From Solibacillus silvestris (lineage in GTDB: Bacteria; Bacillota; Bacilli; Bacillales_A; Planococcaceae): 64,000 nucleotides of DNA. The notes under the pieces were generated by a model. The model was not told the DNA's origin. It did no database searches and saw nothing but the letters and a program-made list of their open reading frames with translations. Position 1 is the stretch's first letter, and each line of letters opens with the position of its first letter. The stretch spans positions 1,834,001 through 1,898,000 of the forward strand of contig CP014609.1 in assembly GCA_001586195.1 (NCBI GenBank). Direction: 5' to 3'. Below, in pieces: positions 43,311-51,390 of the stretch. Position numbers and translations under genes: made by a program.

Positions 43311-44116
43311 TGGAAAAACTAAATTTGCTATACTGTGAATGGGAAACGGCCAAGTCAGACTTTTTAATAAGGAAAATCGACCCTTATTATGACGAAAAGA
43401 AAGATGAGGAAGTCAGAAATCAATACTATCAGAGCATTTCATTCACAGACGCCAATCTTTTAGATAGCCTTCACACACTGCTTGAAAAAACACATATAAA
43501 TCGGTTAAACTACAGCCCACACCGTTATGTGTACCCTTGGGTTGATTTGCAGGAAAACGGTTTATTAAAAAGCCTTTATTCTGGAAATAGGATGGATCCA
43601 CTTTCTGTCATACAGGAGGACATTCGGCTCCATGAAATGCAGGCAAAAGGGTTAATCAGTAACTTTTCGGATAATCTATTTAACTGTGAACATGTAGTGC
43701 CTCAATCATGGTTCGATAAAAAAGAACCGATGAGAGGAGACTTGCATCATCTATTCGCCTGCGAACCCACCTGCAATAGCTGTCGTAGCAACTACCCCTA
43801 CTATGATTTCTACAATTATAACCCTGAAGGATTAATTTTAGGAATCAAAGATGGCTGCGGCAAAACTGAAGAAAGTAAATTCGAACCCGAATACGGCAAA
43901 GGAATCGTTGCTAGAGCAACACTTTATTTCCTAATTCGCTATCCGAACACCATAAAAAAAGAACTAGCGAATGTCTCTTTATTGTTAAAATGGCATCACT
44001 CTTTTCCAGTATCCATCTATGAAAAGCATCGCAACCAAGCTATCCAAGAACTTCAAGGCAATCGGAACCCATTTATTGATTTTCCAGAGATTGCAGAAAG
44101 TATCGTAACAAATTAA
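43310..44116 (+). CDS. Endonuclease I-family (EndA/NucM-like) nuclease
   Basis: 268 residues. The beta-beta-metal nuclease core is NCEHVVPQSWF (Glu127, His128), MRGDLHHLFACEPTCNSCRS (His146, His147, cysteines 151, 155, 158) and NYPYYDF. Family members are normally exported, but this one has no signal peptide. TAATG overlap with the protease gene means coupled translation. A non-specific nuclease inside the cytoplasm would harm the cell unless held in check, so joint action with the upstream protease (activation, or host-cell killing/lysis) is a reasonable inference. Confidence 0.85.
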   Translation: MEKLNLLYCEWETAKSDFLIRKIDPYYDEKKDEEVRNQYYQSISFTDANLLDSLHTLLEKTHINRLNYSPHRYVYPWVDLQENGLLKSLYSGNRMDPLSVIQEDIRLHEMQAKGLISNFSDNLFNCEHVVPQSWFDKKEPMRGDLHHLFACEPTCNSCRSNYPYYDFYNYNPEGLILGIKDGCGKTEESKFEPEYGKGIVARATLYFLIRYPNTIKKELANVSLLLKWHHSFPVSIYEKHRNQAIQELQGNRNPFIDFPEIAESIVTN

Positions 44117-44119
44117 AAA

Positions 44120-44168
44120 ACACTAATTTCCTTAAAAAAGCACAAGAGAATTAGTGTTCGCTTTTTAT
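44120..44168 (+). terminator. Terminator of the protease-nuclease operon
   Basis: AACACTAATT and AATTAGTGTT arms separated by a ~20-nt loop, then CGCTTTTTAT. Confidence 0.7.
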
Positions 44169-44292
44169 ATTAAATGAAAATAATGGTATAATTACTATAT
44201 GTAGTAGGTCTAGGTATTAAAGGTGATTGGTCATCATTTATTCCAAAACTTCGTTTCAAACGAAGGTAAAGAAGATTATCCCATTACCGTTT

Positions 44293-44460
44293 ATGAGTCT
44301 AAACACTCATGTTAATTTCGCTACACTTATTGTAACGATTCTTGCATTGTCATTTACTTTTCCAAAGAAAGTAAACACCCTCTCTACCTTACACCAGGGT
44401 GATTTACTAGTCCTGTCAATTGCCTTATTTGCTACCGACTGTTTAGTGTTCCAGCACTAA
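44293..44460 (+). CDS. Putative holin-like type I toxin
   Basis: From ATG 44293 the peptide reads MSLNTHVNFATLIVTILALS, FTFPKK and continues to CLVFQH. The NFATLIVTIL helix followed by KK is the form of the short holin-like toxins (TxpA/BsrG/Fst type) of Firmicutes. The downstream DNA (ACCCTCTCTACCTTACACC, then AGGGTGATTTACTAG) could encode the tail of a convergent antisense RNA. There is no clear ribosome site and no stop straight after the KK, so it may be decayed. Confidence 0.35.
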   Translation: MSLNTHVNFATLIVTILALSFTFPKKVNTLSTLHQGDLLVLSIALFATDCLVFQH

Positions 44461-44625
44461 GCAGCTTTTTTATTTTACGATTATTATGACTTAAGTATGA
44501 AGCAATTCTCCTTACTTTCCACTAATTAGATACACCTGCTTAACTAAATCTAAATTAGTTTATTAGATGTAATCATCTACATCCAAAGAACAAGATTTAT
44601 ATATGTTCGGAAATTATTTGCGAAT

Positions 44626-44709
44626 GGTGTTTGTACTTGCTGGACTTGTTCTTTAATTTATATAAAAACTTGTATAGCAAATCTCTTATCGTTATTTATC
44701 AGTATCTTC
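44626..44709 (+). repeat. Long intergenic repeat, copy A
   Basis: GGTGTTTGTACTTGCTGG, then CTTGTTCTTTAATTTAT and AAAAACTTGTATAGCAA. It is shared with 51288-51371 (most positions) and 46035-46125 (weaker), each time directly upstream of a double-hairpin repeat. Confidence 0.7.
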
Positions 44710-44711
44710 TC

Positions 44712-44778
44712 TTATTCAACAATATGGCCATATAATAAAAAGCACCTATCTTATTAGGAAAGCACCCGATTGTTGAAG
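44712..44778 (+). repeat. Double-hairpin repeat
   Basis: TTATTCAACAATATGGCC, inner hairpin CCTATCTTATTAGG, right arm CACCCGATTGTTGAAG. Arms CAAC and GTTG match. Confidence 0.85.
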
Positions 44779-44861
44779 CCCTAGCTGCTCATTGGCTATT
44801 TGTTTTTGTTTTAAGCCCTCTGTAAGTAAATTATCTACCTTTAATCCCAGAATGGTTAGCT

Positions 44862-45401
44862 TTATAATCCGAGTCTGGCACCTACTTCTGCATACTCTAT
44901 ATCTTTTCTTTCTGCATTCCAATTATCCCCTGTTTGTCCGTCCCATATCGCTCCTGTTTCAACGAAACCGACAGACGCAAACAACTTCCGAGCGACTTCG
45001 TTTACCATCCAATATGATGTAGCAACTGCATCGGCTTTTCCTTGTGGAAACGACTTTATGTAATCAATAACTTTTATCATTGCTTGTTTGCCAAAACCTT
45101 TGCCTTGATACTTTTTATCAATCATAAAGCGATTAAGTCCATAAGTAGATTTATCTCCATATTTTTCACATAAAAATGCACTTTCCGCCAGTTCGAAAAA
45201 TCCAATATCGACATATCCTATGACTTCATCATTGTTGCATATAGCGAAAATCAAAGGAGGTTTTTCGTCGTTGAGTATCTTTACATAGGCTTTAGCCAAA
45301 CAATATATACTGGAATCGACATTTCCTTTCTGCTCGTCTGTTATGCTTAGCTTCAACACTGCCTCAAAATTATCGTGGGTAATTTTTCTTAATTCAATCA
45401 T
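44862..45401 (-). CDS. GNAT-family N-acetyltransferase
   Basis: 179 residues with a full GNAT domain: FMIDKKYQGKGFGKQAMIKV is the acetyl-CoA loop and ATSYWMVNEVARKLFASVGF the C-terminal part; the ending VGFVETGAIWDGQ is common in diamine/spermidine acetyltransferase-like members. AGGGAAG lies 5 bases before ATG. Unit of the repeat array. Confidence 0.87.
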   Translation of the reverse strand: MIELRKITHDNFEAVLKLSITDEQKGNVDSSIYCLAKAYVKILNDEKPPLIFAICNNDEVIGYVDIGFFELAESAFLCEKYGDKSTYGLNRFMIDKKYQGKGFGKQAMIKVIDYIKSFPQGKADAVATSYWMVNEVARKLFASVGFVETGAIWDGQTGDNWNAERKDIEYAEVGARLGL

Positions 45402-45531
45402 TTTTCTTCCCTACTTCCGAAAATATAAATTCGCTGCATCTGTTGCACTAACATGCCCCGTTAGTTTAAGTACATTGCTTCACAAACTTAATTAAACTTT
45501 AACATAAATAACCAAATGTTTCTTATTGAGA

Positions 45532-45588
45532 GTTATTTCACAATATGGCCCTTTAATTGAATAAAGCACTTTTTCTTATAAAGGTTAT
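45532..45588 (+). repeat. Double-hairpin repeat, right end missing
   Basis: TTATTTCACAATATGGCCC, TTTAATTGAATAAAGCAC, inner hairpin start; then sequence diverges. Confidence 0.6.
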
Positions 45589-45824
45589 ATCTCGAGTTTG
45601 TTTATGAATTTTTTTGCAAAGAAAAAAACTACCATAGTGAGTATGAAAGGAATAACTAACTGAGATACCCAATAATTATCTATAAATCTAAGTGCAAATT
45701 GAGTTAAATCAAATACTAATGCAATGCCAGCAACGATTAGCATTATCCAAAACACATTTATGTTCTTACTTATTATAGCTAAAATAATCCCGATTACTGT
45801 AATACCTACGCTAAATGGTATCAA
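45585..45824 (-). CDS. Small membrane protein, unknown
   Basis: 79 residues with three hydrophobic stretches (GITVIGIILAIISKNI; FWIMLIVAGIALVFDL; LVIPFILTMVVFFFA). TTG start behind GAGGAG at good distance. Family not recognised. Sole gene between two repeat copies. Confidence 0.55.
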   Translation of the reverse strand: MIPFSVGITVIGIILAIISKNINVFWIMLIVAGIALVFDLTQFALRFIDNYWVSQLVIPFILTMVVFFFAKKFINKLEI

Positions 45825-46034
45825 AAGTATCTCCTCATTTCTTAAGTTTACATATTTATATAATGAGAAGTATTATAACAGACAACTATTATTACAAACT
45901 ATAATTTATTCATAACAATTTAAAAGTTTGGAGTCAAAAGAAAATTTGGTAAACGTTGTTGTAGCAGCGTTTACCGATTTTTTATTGAACATTGTTTATA
46001 CTAGATTTTATGCAAGTCAATGAAACGTACTAAA

Positions 46035-46125
46035 GCAGCTTTTATACTTTCTGGGCATGATCTTTAATTTGCATAAAACTTGTATAGCCATTCTATTACC
46101 GGTATAAATCTGCATCTTCTCTAAA
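46035..46125 (+). repeat. Long intergenic repeat, copy B (diverged)
   Basis: TTTTATACTTTCTGGGCAT, then GATCTTTAATTTGCAT and AAAACTTGTATAGCCA, aligned with copies A and C. It lies directly upstream of a double-hairpin repeat. Confidence 0.6.
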
Positions 46126-46144
46126 ACTCCCCCAAGAAAAAATG

Positions 46145-46234
46145 TTACTCAACAATATGGCCCTATAACGGAAAAACGCGATCTTCTTATTGAAGAAGGT
46201 GCTGCACCCCAAAAGCGCCCGATTGTGGAATAAA
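46145..46234 (+). repeat. Double-hairpin repeat with an internal insert
   Basis: ACTCAACAATATGGCCC, TATAACGGAAAAACGCG, inner hairpin ATCTTCTTATTGAAGA, then an extra GTGCTGCACCCCAAA, then AGCGCCCGATTGTGGAAT. The insert shares CTGCACCCCAAA with the left tip of the IS3 element at 53848. Confidence 0.8.
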
Positions 46235-46250
46235 AGTAGTCTTAAATAAT

Positions 46251-46565
46251 TTAATCTTTTTGATTTTCTATATGCTCAATTTGTTCTAAAACCCAGGATT
46301 TATCTCCTTCTTTTGTATAAAAAGAAAAATACTCTTTATCTTCCTCAATTAAGTTCCATACCATTTTTTCTTGAACTACAATCTTAAATGCTTCTTCTTT
46401 AGTTTGATTATTCGGGTCGTATGCTTTAACCCAATACTCTTTATAGTCACTTGAACACCCCTTTTCAATAACAATCAACATCGAAGTAGTTGATATGAAA
46501 GGTCCTCCACAAGATGCGAGAACTAATAAAACGACTGTAATCATTAAAATTGAAGCTTTTTTCAT
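46251..46565 (-). CDS. Lipoprotein, unknown
   Basis: 104 residues: signal MKKASILMITVVLLVLASC with lipobox LASC, then an external domain (YKEYWVKAYDPNNQTKEEAF; SFYTKEGDKSWVLEQIEHI). GGGGGAG precedes ATG. Not recognised beyond lipoprotein. Single gene between two repeat copies. Confidence 0.7.
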   Translation of the reverse strand: MKKASILMITVVLLVLASCGGPFISTTSMLIVIEKGCSSDYKEYWVKAYDPNNQTKEEAFKIVVQEKMVWNLIEEDKEYFSFYTKEGDKSWVLEQIEHIENQKD

Positions 46566-46673
46566 TGTACTCCCCCAATATTTAAATTTCTCAACTTAAT
46601 TCCAATATCTCTACCCGTCAATTTAAGAATACTTTTAACAATATCTTCTAAATTGTAATCTAGATAACTATGT

Positions 46674-46756
46674 TGGTTTAATTATATGTCCCTTTAAAGG
46701 AAAAGGCGAAAAAGGACCCTCTCCTTATTCAAGGAAAGCGCCAGATTGTGGAATAT
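46674..46756 (+). repeat. Double-hairpin repeat, diverged left arm
   Basis: GGTTTAATTATATGTCCC, TTTAAAGGAAAAGGCG, inner hairpin CCTCTCCTTATTCAAGGAAAG, right arm CGCCAGATTGTGGAATATC. Confidence 0.75.
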
Positions 46757-46839
46757 CTTTTTTTCGAATTTTGTATTCTCATAAAACATTCACAAAGCGT
46801 GTTTTGGATTTTCTCCTTTTCCGGAAGGACATATCAATC

Positions 46840-47604
46840 TCAAAAATTCAGTATTCTTAGGTTTTCTATCAGTAACGGGGTTAATACTTTACCCTTAGAA
46901 TTAAGTAACACGCGTGTTTCTATAGTCTCGCTAATATAAAAATGTATTGATTGATCATTTTTAAGTGGAATATTAAGTTGATTGGTATTTTCTTTAATGC
47001 AGTAGAACACATTTTTTAACCATTCGAAGTCTCGACTTGTAAACGGGCCGAAAAATTGGACTGATTTTATTCCATCTATACCATTAGCTTTACTATTTGG
47101 TACCATTCGCTTACGCATTTTCTCTTCAATTTGTGGAGTATCGACTTGCTGAAAACCTAATTGAAATGGTACTTCATCAAAATACGGGAGATATGCATTT
47201 TGCCACTTAGCAGAAAAATTAATTAGTTTAAAGAAAAAAGGAAAACTTATTCTTTCAGGATTTGATATGCCAAAACTTTTCAATAACTCAGTAGTTTTTT
47301 CAATATTATTTGTTTTTAGAAATAGTCCAATGACACCTCTGTGACCAGAATTATACTTATCAACCCAGTCTTTGATCCAGCCACCGCCATCTTTCGATTT
47401 AATATAGATAAACTCGAAATATTCATCTCCTATCCATAAATTAGAGGTTTTGAATCCTTTATTTCCTTTACCTTTTGAGGGTATATAAGGTAATCCTAAC
47501 CGATTAACTTCCTCAATAAATTGAATATTTTTTTGATATTTCTCATCGACATTTACCACAATATGGTCGATAGAAAATGGGTTTAGTTTAGAAACCTGTT
47601 CCAT
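46840..47604 (-). CDS. VOC/glyoxalase-like protein under PadR control
   Basis: 254 residues of the Glyoxalase_3-type: PFSIDHIVVNVDEKYQKNI starts the first beta-alpha-beta-beta-beta unit, LWIGDEYFEFIYIKSKDGGG ends it, and a second unit follows around LGFQQVDTPQIE. Metal ligands are not obvious, so it may be binding or sequestering. RBS AAGGAGGAAC is strong. It follows the padR gene by 54 bp; an operator-like dyad sits directly before its RBS. Confidence 0.75.
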   Translation of the reverse strand: MEQVSKLNPFSIDHIVVNVDEKYQKNIQFIEEVNRLGLPYIPSKGKGNKGFKTSNLWIGDEYFEFIYIKSKDGGGWIKDWVDKYNSGHRGVIGLFLKTNNIEKTTELLKSFGISNPERISFPFFFKLINFSAKWQNAYLPYFDEVPFQLGFQQVDTPQIEEKMRKRMVPNSKANGIDGIKSVQFFGPFTSRDFEWLKNVFYCIKENTNQLNIPLKNDQSIHFYISETIETRVLLNSKGKVLTPLLIENLRILNF

Positions 47605-47618
47605 ATAGTTCCTCCTTA

Positions 47619-47638
47619 TATAGTCAACATTGAATATA
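47619..47638. promoter_or_regulatory. PadR-type operator (second copy)
   Basis: TATAGTCAAC ATTGAATATA, two mismatches from the perfect dyad at 48216-48235. It lies between padR and the VOC gene, just upstream of the VOC ribosome site. Confidence 0.65.
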
Positions 47639-47658
47639 TTGTTAAAAATAAAACCGAT

Positions 47659-48207
47659 TTAATCGGAGTTATTTTCTTTTTTTATTACACCAATAACACT
47701 TTCAATCAACTGACTCTGCAATTCAATTGTTTTTATCATGTGATTGATTACAATTGAGGATAGTTCAGATAACTCGCCGTTAGTCGCAATTTCTTTCTGT
47801 TTCTTTCCAGCAATAATTTCTTTTTTTTCTTTGTTTAAAGCGCTGATATTGTTCTCAAGTATAGAAATCGCAGACTGATGATCTAATTGATACGCAAAAC
47901 CAATCCCTGAATATAAATCACCATTATAAAGAACGGGTGAGGATAGGGCATCTTTTATAAGTGATTGTTGATAATCTTTACCCTTTTGGGTAATTTTGAA
48001 TTCAGAACGTTGCCGATTGCCTGTCATTTCAATGCTTGAAATGATGATATATCCTTCATTTTCCAATTTCTTGATTGCATTATAAATCGAACCAGGTAAT
48101 ACACCACTCCACCGTTTGGCATCAGTATTTTCAAGTATTTGTTTCATCTCATAACCTGACATGGGGCGTCGATTTAACAGCTCTAGCACCAATAACTTAA
48201 TCATTTT
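47659..48207 (-). CDS. PadR-family transcriptional regulator
   Basis: 182 residues from ATG 48207 (TAGGAGCG 6 bases upstream; the longer frame would run through the operator). Winged helix: LLVLELLNRRPMSGYEMKQI and SGVLPGSIYNAIKKLENEGY, followed by a helical dimer arm (ENNISALNKEKKEIIAGKKQ). It probably represses itself and the following VOC gene, both having the same dyad upstream. Confidence 0.88.
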   Translation of the reverse strand, partial: KMIKLLVLELLNRRPMSGYEMKQILENTDAKRWSGVLPGSIYNAIKKLENEGYIIISSIEMTGNRQRSEFKITQKGKDYQQSLIKDALSSPVLYNGDLYSGIGFAYQLDHQSAISILENNISALNKEKKEIIAGKKQKEIATNGELSELSSIVINHMIKTIELQSQLIESVIGVIKKENNSD

Positions 48208-48215
48208 ATCGCTCC

Positions 48216-48235
48216 TATATTCAACGTTGAATATA
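48216..48235. promoter_or_regulatory. PadR-type operator (perfect dyad)
   Basis: TATATTCAAC GTTGAATATA, a perfect 20-bp palindrome 9 bases upstream of the padR start. Confidence 0.75.
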
Positions 48236-48429
48236 TTATCATATAAAATTACTGAAAATGTCAACACTCCCAATTCTTTTACATTCCGAAAGAACCATTA
48301 TAAGAATCATTCTTATTTATTCATTAGTAAATCAGTGCTGCTTTATTGCATATTTAGTAGTTCAAAAAATGTTGGACTGTTTCAAACTTCTGTTAATATT
48401 CACACAAATAATCCGTTTAAATAAAATTG

Positions 48430-48461
48430 TTATTCCACAATATGGCCCGATTGTAGAATAA
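48430..48461 (+). repeat. Short-form repeat (outer palindrome only)
   Basis: TTATTCCACAATATGGCCC directly followed by GATTGTAGAATAAC. No inner hairpin. Confidence 0.75.
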
Positions 48462-48611
48462 CATCTAAAGACGATTCTTCACTAACTGACCCGTTAGTTA
48501 AATAAACTCAACGACCATCTAGCTTTATGGAATAAAATGTAATAAAATGAATGCACTAATGATATGACCAATTTAGATACTGAGGACGATAACATAAGAA
48601 GAGGTGGTAAA

Positions 48612-49037
48612 TTGTTTAAGATTTTAATAGGAGTAACTTCTCTAATATTTATAATTATTGGCATGTTACACGTTTTTTGGGCATTTGGTGGAGTTTAGGG
48701 AGTAAAAGCGGTTCTTCCGACTAAAGATGACAGTAAATTGCCAGTTTTACAACCAAGAATGTTAGGTACACTTTTTATCGGTTTATTTTGCTTTTTTGCA
48801 TCTGTTCTACTATTAGTTCAAATAGATTTGTTTACAGTCACCCAACCCTCCCCCCTTTCAAAGTGGCTTTGTATAACTGGAGGAATTGTTTTCTTATTAC
48901 GTGCTATTGGTAAAGGAAAATATGTAGGTTTTTTTAAGAAAATAAAACATACTAGATTCGCAAAACAAGATACCGCCTTCTATTCACCTCTTTGTGTATG
49001 GATTAGTCTTATTTTTTTGCTAGCATCATTTATATAA
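48612..49037 (+). pseudogene. DUF3995-type membrane protein, broken by one TAG
   Basis: From TTG 48612 (GAGGTGG upstream) the frame reads FKILIGVTSLIFIIIGMLHV, FWAFGGV, TAG, then GVKAVLPTKDDSKLPVLQPR, four-helix membrane protein to LLASFI. Relatives have GGxWGxxxVLP here, so TGG to TAG (Trp) is the likely mutation. Everything else is intact. Single gene between two repeats. Confidence 0.75.
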
Positions 49038-49158
49038 ATTTGAATAAAGGACAATTAACAACAAAGAATTTCGCTCACGAGTTGAAACGTTACGATATAG
49101 CGTTGCTTTTGATATATTAGCTTCCGGATGCGGCATTTCAATTTGCCCATAGAAAGTA

Positions 49159-49232
49159 TTGTTCATTTATATGGCCCTATAACAGAAAAACGCGATTTTC
49201 TTATTGAAGAAACGCGCCCGATTGTTGAATGA
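49159..49232 (+). repeat. Double-hairpin repeat
   Basis: TTCATTTATATGGCCC (left arm mutated), TATAACAGAAAAACGCG, inner hairpin TTTTCTTATTGAAGAAA, right arm CGCGCCCGATTGTTGAAT. Confidence 0.8.
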
Positions 49233-49300
49233 ATAACTACAGAAAAGTTTACGAATATATCGAACAATTATGGTAATATGAAATTGTAGGGGGCATTTTA

Positions 49301-49651
49301 ATGATCTATTTAACTATTATATATATGTTTATGTTAGCGGTAATCATTAGTGCTATTGGTGGCTTTATTTTTTATAAGTTAATTTATAAGAAGTTCTCAA
49401 GAACGCTAAGTTATGTATTAGGTGGTTTTTTATCTTTACTTCTAAGCATTCCATTGACAAAATTACTACTGTTTGGTGGTATTTGGTTTTATCATTTGCC
49501 TATCGCATTGCTGGCGATAGTGGTATATATCGCATTCATTATGTATTCCAATAATAATATTAAATTGATAAAGTGGATAGGAATAATTACTTTAATTTTG
49601 TTAATTGTTGCACATGTATATCTAATAATAATGACTATCTACTTCAATTAA
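49301..49651 (+). CDS. Small membrane protein, unknown
   Basis: 116 residues with four hydrophobic segments and little else (LTIIYMFMLAVIISAIGG; YVLGGFLSLLLSIPLTKLL; ALLAIVVYIAFIMY). RBS AGGGGGC lies 6 bases before ATG, and a good terminator follows. Not recognised. Confidence 0.6.
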   Translation: MIYLTIIYMFMLAVIISAIGGFIFYKLIYKKFSRTLSYVLGGFLSLLLSIPLTKLLLFGGIWFYHLPIALLAIVVYIAFIMYSNNNIKLIKWIGIITLILLIVAHVYLIIMTIYFN

Positions 49652-49687
49652 AAAGCACCTAAACAATGTTTAGGGCTTTTTTTTCGT
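49652..49687 (+). terminator. Terminator
   Basis: AGCACCTAAAC and GTTTAGGGCT arms, loop AAT, then eight T. Confidence 0.85.
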
Positions 49688-49716
49688 AAAGTTTGTGTCC
49701 CCCAAGTAAGATTTTT

Positions 49717-49842
49717 TTAGTGTGTATTAACTAGACCTGCCATTAATTCTACAATATTTTTTAAATATGAAGATATAAAGAAACTATTTATAGCTAAAAT
49801 GACCAATGCGATTGCAATAATGTATTTTGTTAGTTTGTTCAA
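49717..49842 (-). CDS. Small membrane peptide, unknown
   Basis: 41 residues from TTG 49842: MNKLTKYIIAIALVILAINS, FFISSYLKNIVELMAGL. GAGAGG lies 10 bases upstream. One TM helix. It follows the gene at 49877 by 34 bp on the same strand. Confidence 0.45.
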   Translation of the reverse strand: MNKLTKYIIAIALVILAINSFFISSYLKNIVELMAGLVNTH

Positions 49843-49876
49843 TTTTATATTCAACCTCTCGTACTTTTTATATGTA

Positions 49877-50158
49877 TTAAAAATTAATTAAGAGACCTGA
49901 AATCCAGGCTAGTGCACCAATACTTAAGCAAAGTACAAAAATAATAAATTCATAGGACCATGAGTTATCCTTTTCATAATTCCTTTGCCATTGTATTAAA
50001 AGTGCCATGTTCACTATTAGTAAGGCTTCACTTATAAATATTATTGGCAGCAACCAGTCAGTTTGATTTTTTTCGCTAGAATCAATATTCCAATATAAAA
50101 CAACTTGTAAAACACTAATAATATATGTTATTCTTTTTGCCCATTTTGATAATTTCAT
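49877..50158 (-). CDS. Small membrane protein, unknown
   Basis: 93 residues with three hydrophobic segments (RITYIISVLQVVLYW; LLPIIFISEALLIVNMALL; FIIFVLCLSIGALAWISG). ATG 50158 is preferred over GTG 50167 since GGAG lies 8 bases upstream. Not recognised. Confidence 0.55.
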   Translation of the reverse strand: MKLSKWAKRITYIISVLQVVLYWNIDSSEKNQTDWLLPIIFISEALLIVNMALLIQWQRNYEKDNSWSYEFIIFVLCLSIGALAWISGLLINF

Positions 50159-50228
50159 TATTCTCACTCCAGAGGAAATTTTAGTATTTCGCTACTTCTA
50201 ATTATTTTAACATAATCATCCATTTACA

Positions 50229-50405
50229 TTGAGTTCAGAATATGAAGTAAAAGGTATCAAAGGACCAATACATTTCCAATCAATTTATATTAGAATTTGG
50301 ATAAAGAAAAACGTTTTAATAGTTGACTTAAAAGAAGGTATAAAATTGAAAAAGAAAGATCGTAATGAATTTAAATTTATTTTTGGGATAATTAGTAGTA
50401 CATAA
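50229..50405 (+). pseudogene. DUF3977-like fragment, 5' end missing
   Basis: A 58-codon frame without ribosome site: EYEVKGIKGPIHFQSIYIRI, WIKKNVLIVDLKEG, KFIFGIIS. This looks like the C-terminal two thirds of the small Bacillus DUF3977 family (strand pattern IRIWI...VLIVDxKEG). The family name is from memory. The stretch 50406-50661 holds only a small GTCGC/GCGAC hairpin. Confidence 0.45.
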
Positions 50406-50661
50406 TTCTATTCAGATACAATTAATGATACCGAACGAAGCTTTAGGAATATTTATTTAACTAATGTCTTAGAATAGTGAAAGAAAAATCAATTGTTTTT
50501 TGAAATCTATATGTTGAGCTTATGAAACTAACATTTCATTAGAATGAAAACTGACTAAGAATACGTCGCCATCCACGGCAGCGACGCACTCGATTGAGGA
50601 AGATCTTTTAGAACGGAAAACTTTATAACATTCTTTCACTACTGAACAGGAGGATCGAATA

Positions 50662-51120
50662 TTGCAAAAGAAAATAAAAATAATTGAAGACAGCAAATCA
50701 TTTATTTTAGCTATTGCTTTATCAATATTTATTTGGATCTTTTTCAGTAATTACTGGCATTATCCATCTCCACCATTCGAGTCACTCACTTCAAAAGAGG
50801 TTATTCGTATTTTGGAGGAAGAAAGCTCTGAGAGCGGATTTTTGAAAATTGCTACTGAAAATAATTTTGATTGGTATACATGTAAGCATAATAATTGTTT
50901 AGAGGAGAATGTACTTTTCCCACTTTCTGATAGAGGTTGGCATAAACAAGATATAACTCCATATTATAAACCGAACGGAAAACTTATACGTATTGAGTAT
51001 ATTTACACTAAGAATCAAGTTGATGGTAACCTAGGCACTACTCTAAAAATAGAAGTATACCATTGGGTGGATAGTGAAGATATTAATTTTTTGAAAATAC
51101 CTCAAGATATAGATTTTTAA
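50662..51120 (+). CDS. Membrane-anchored hypothetical protein
   Basis: 152 residues: one N-terminal TM helix (FILAIALSIFIWIFFSNYW) and an external domain (LTSKEVIRILEEESSESGFL; WYTCKHNNCLEENVLFPLSD; YYKPNGKLIRIEYIYTK). TTG start behind AGGAGGATC. Two cysteines in CKHNNC may form a disulfide. Not recognised. Confidence 0.65.
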   Translation: MQKKIKIIEDSKSFILAIALSIFIWIFFSNYWHYPSPPFESLTSKEVIRILEEESSESGFLKIATENNFDWYTCKHNNCLEENVLFPLSDRGWHKQDITPYYKPNGKLIRIEYIYTKNQVDGNLGTTLKIEVYHWVDSEDINFLKIPQDIDF

Positions 51121-51189
51121 TATAGTAGGTTATTCATTTTGGTATACTTCATACAAAATAACGTTCCCAAATTAAAGTTTGGGGGCACA

Positions 51190-51237
51190 TAAAAAAGGCA
51201 CGAAACGTTGTTAAATCAACGTTTCGTGCCCTTTTGT
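51190..51237. terminator. Strong bidirectional terminator
   Basis: GGCACGAAACGTTG and CAACGTTTCGTGCC form a perfect 14-bp stem; CTTTTGT follows on the plus strand and CTTTTTTA on the minus strand... both sides can terminate. Confidence 0.85.
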
Positions 51238-51287
51238 CATTAGGTTGTGCAGCATTTTATACAGATGATGCAAACCCTAGATGGAAC

Positions 51288-51371
51288 GGTGTTTATACTT
51301 GCTGAGTTTGTTCTTAATTTGTATAAAAACTTGTATAGCAAGTTTCTTATTGTATTAATCAGCACCTTTTG
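51288..51371 (+). repeat. Long intergenic repeat, copy C
   Basis: GGTGTTTATACTTGCTGAG, then TTTGTTCTTAATTTGT and AAAAACTTGTATAGCAA; closely matches copy A at 44626 and again leads into a double-hairpin repeat (here split by IS110). Confidence 0.7.
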
Positions 51372-51390
51372 TTATTCAACAATATGGCCC
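51372..51390 (+). repeat. Left half of a repeat copy cut by IS110
   Basis: TTATTCAACAATATGGCCC ends exactly where the IS110 left end begins. The matching right part is decayed beyond 53005 (AATCTTCTTTTTTAAAGAAGG resembles the inner hairpin). Confidence 0.7.

Noticed and set aside
44792-45022. 76-codon plus-strand ORF
   Set aside because: Overlaps the C-terminal part of a clear GNAT gene on the other strand and has no start signal.
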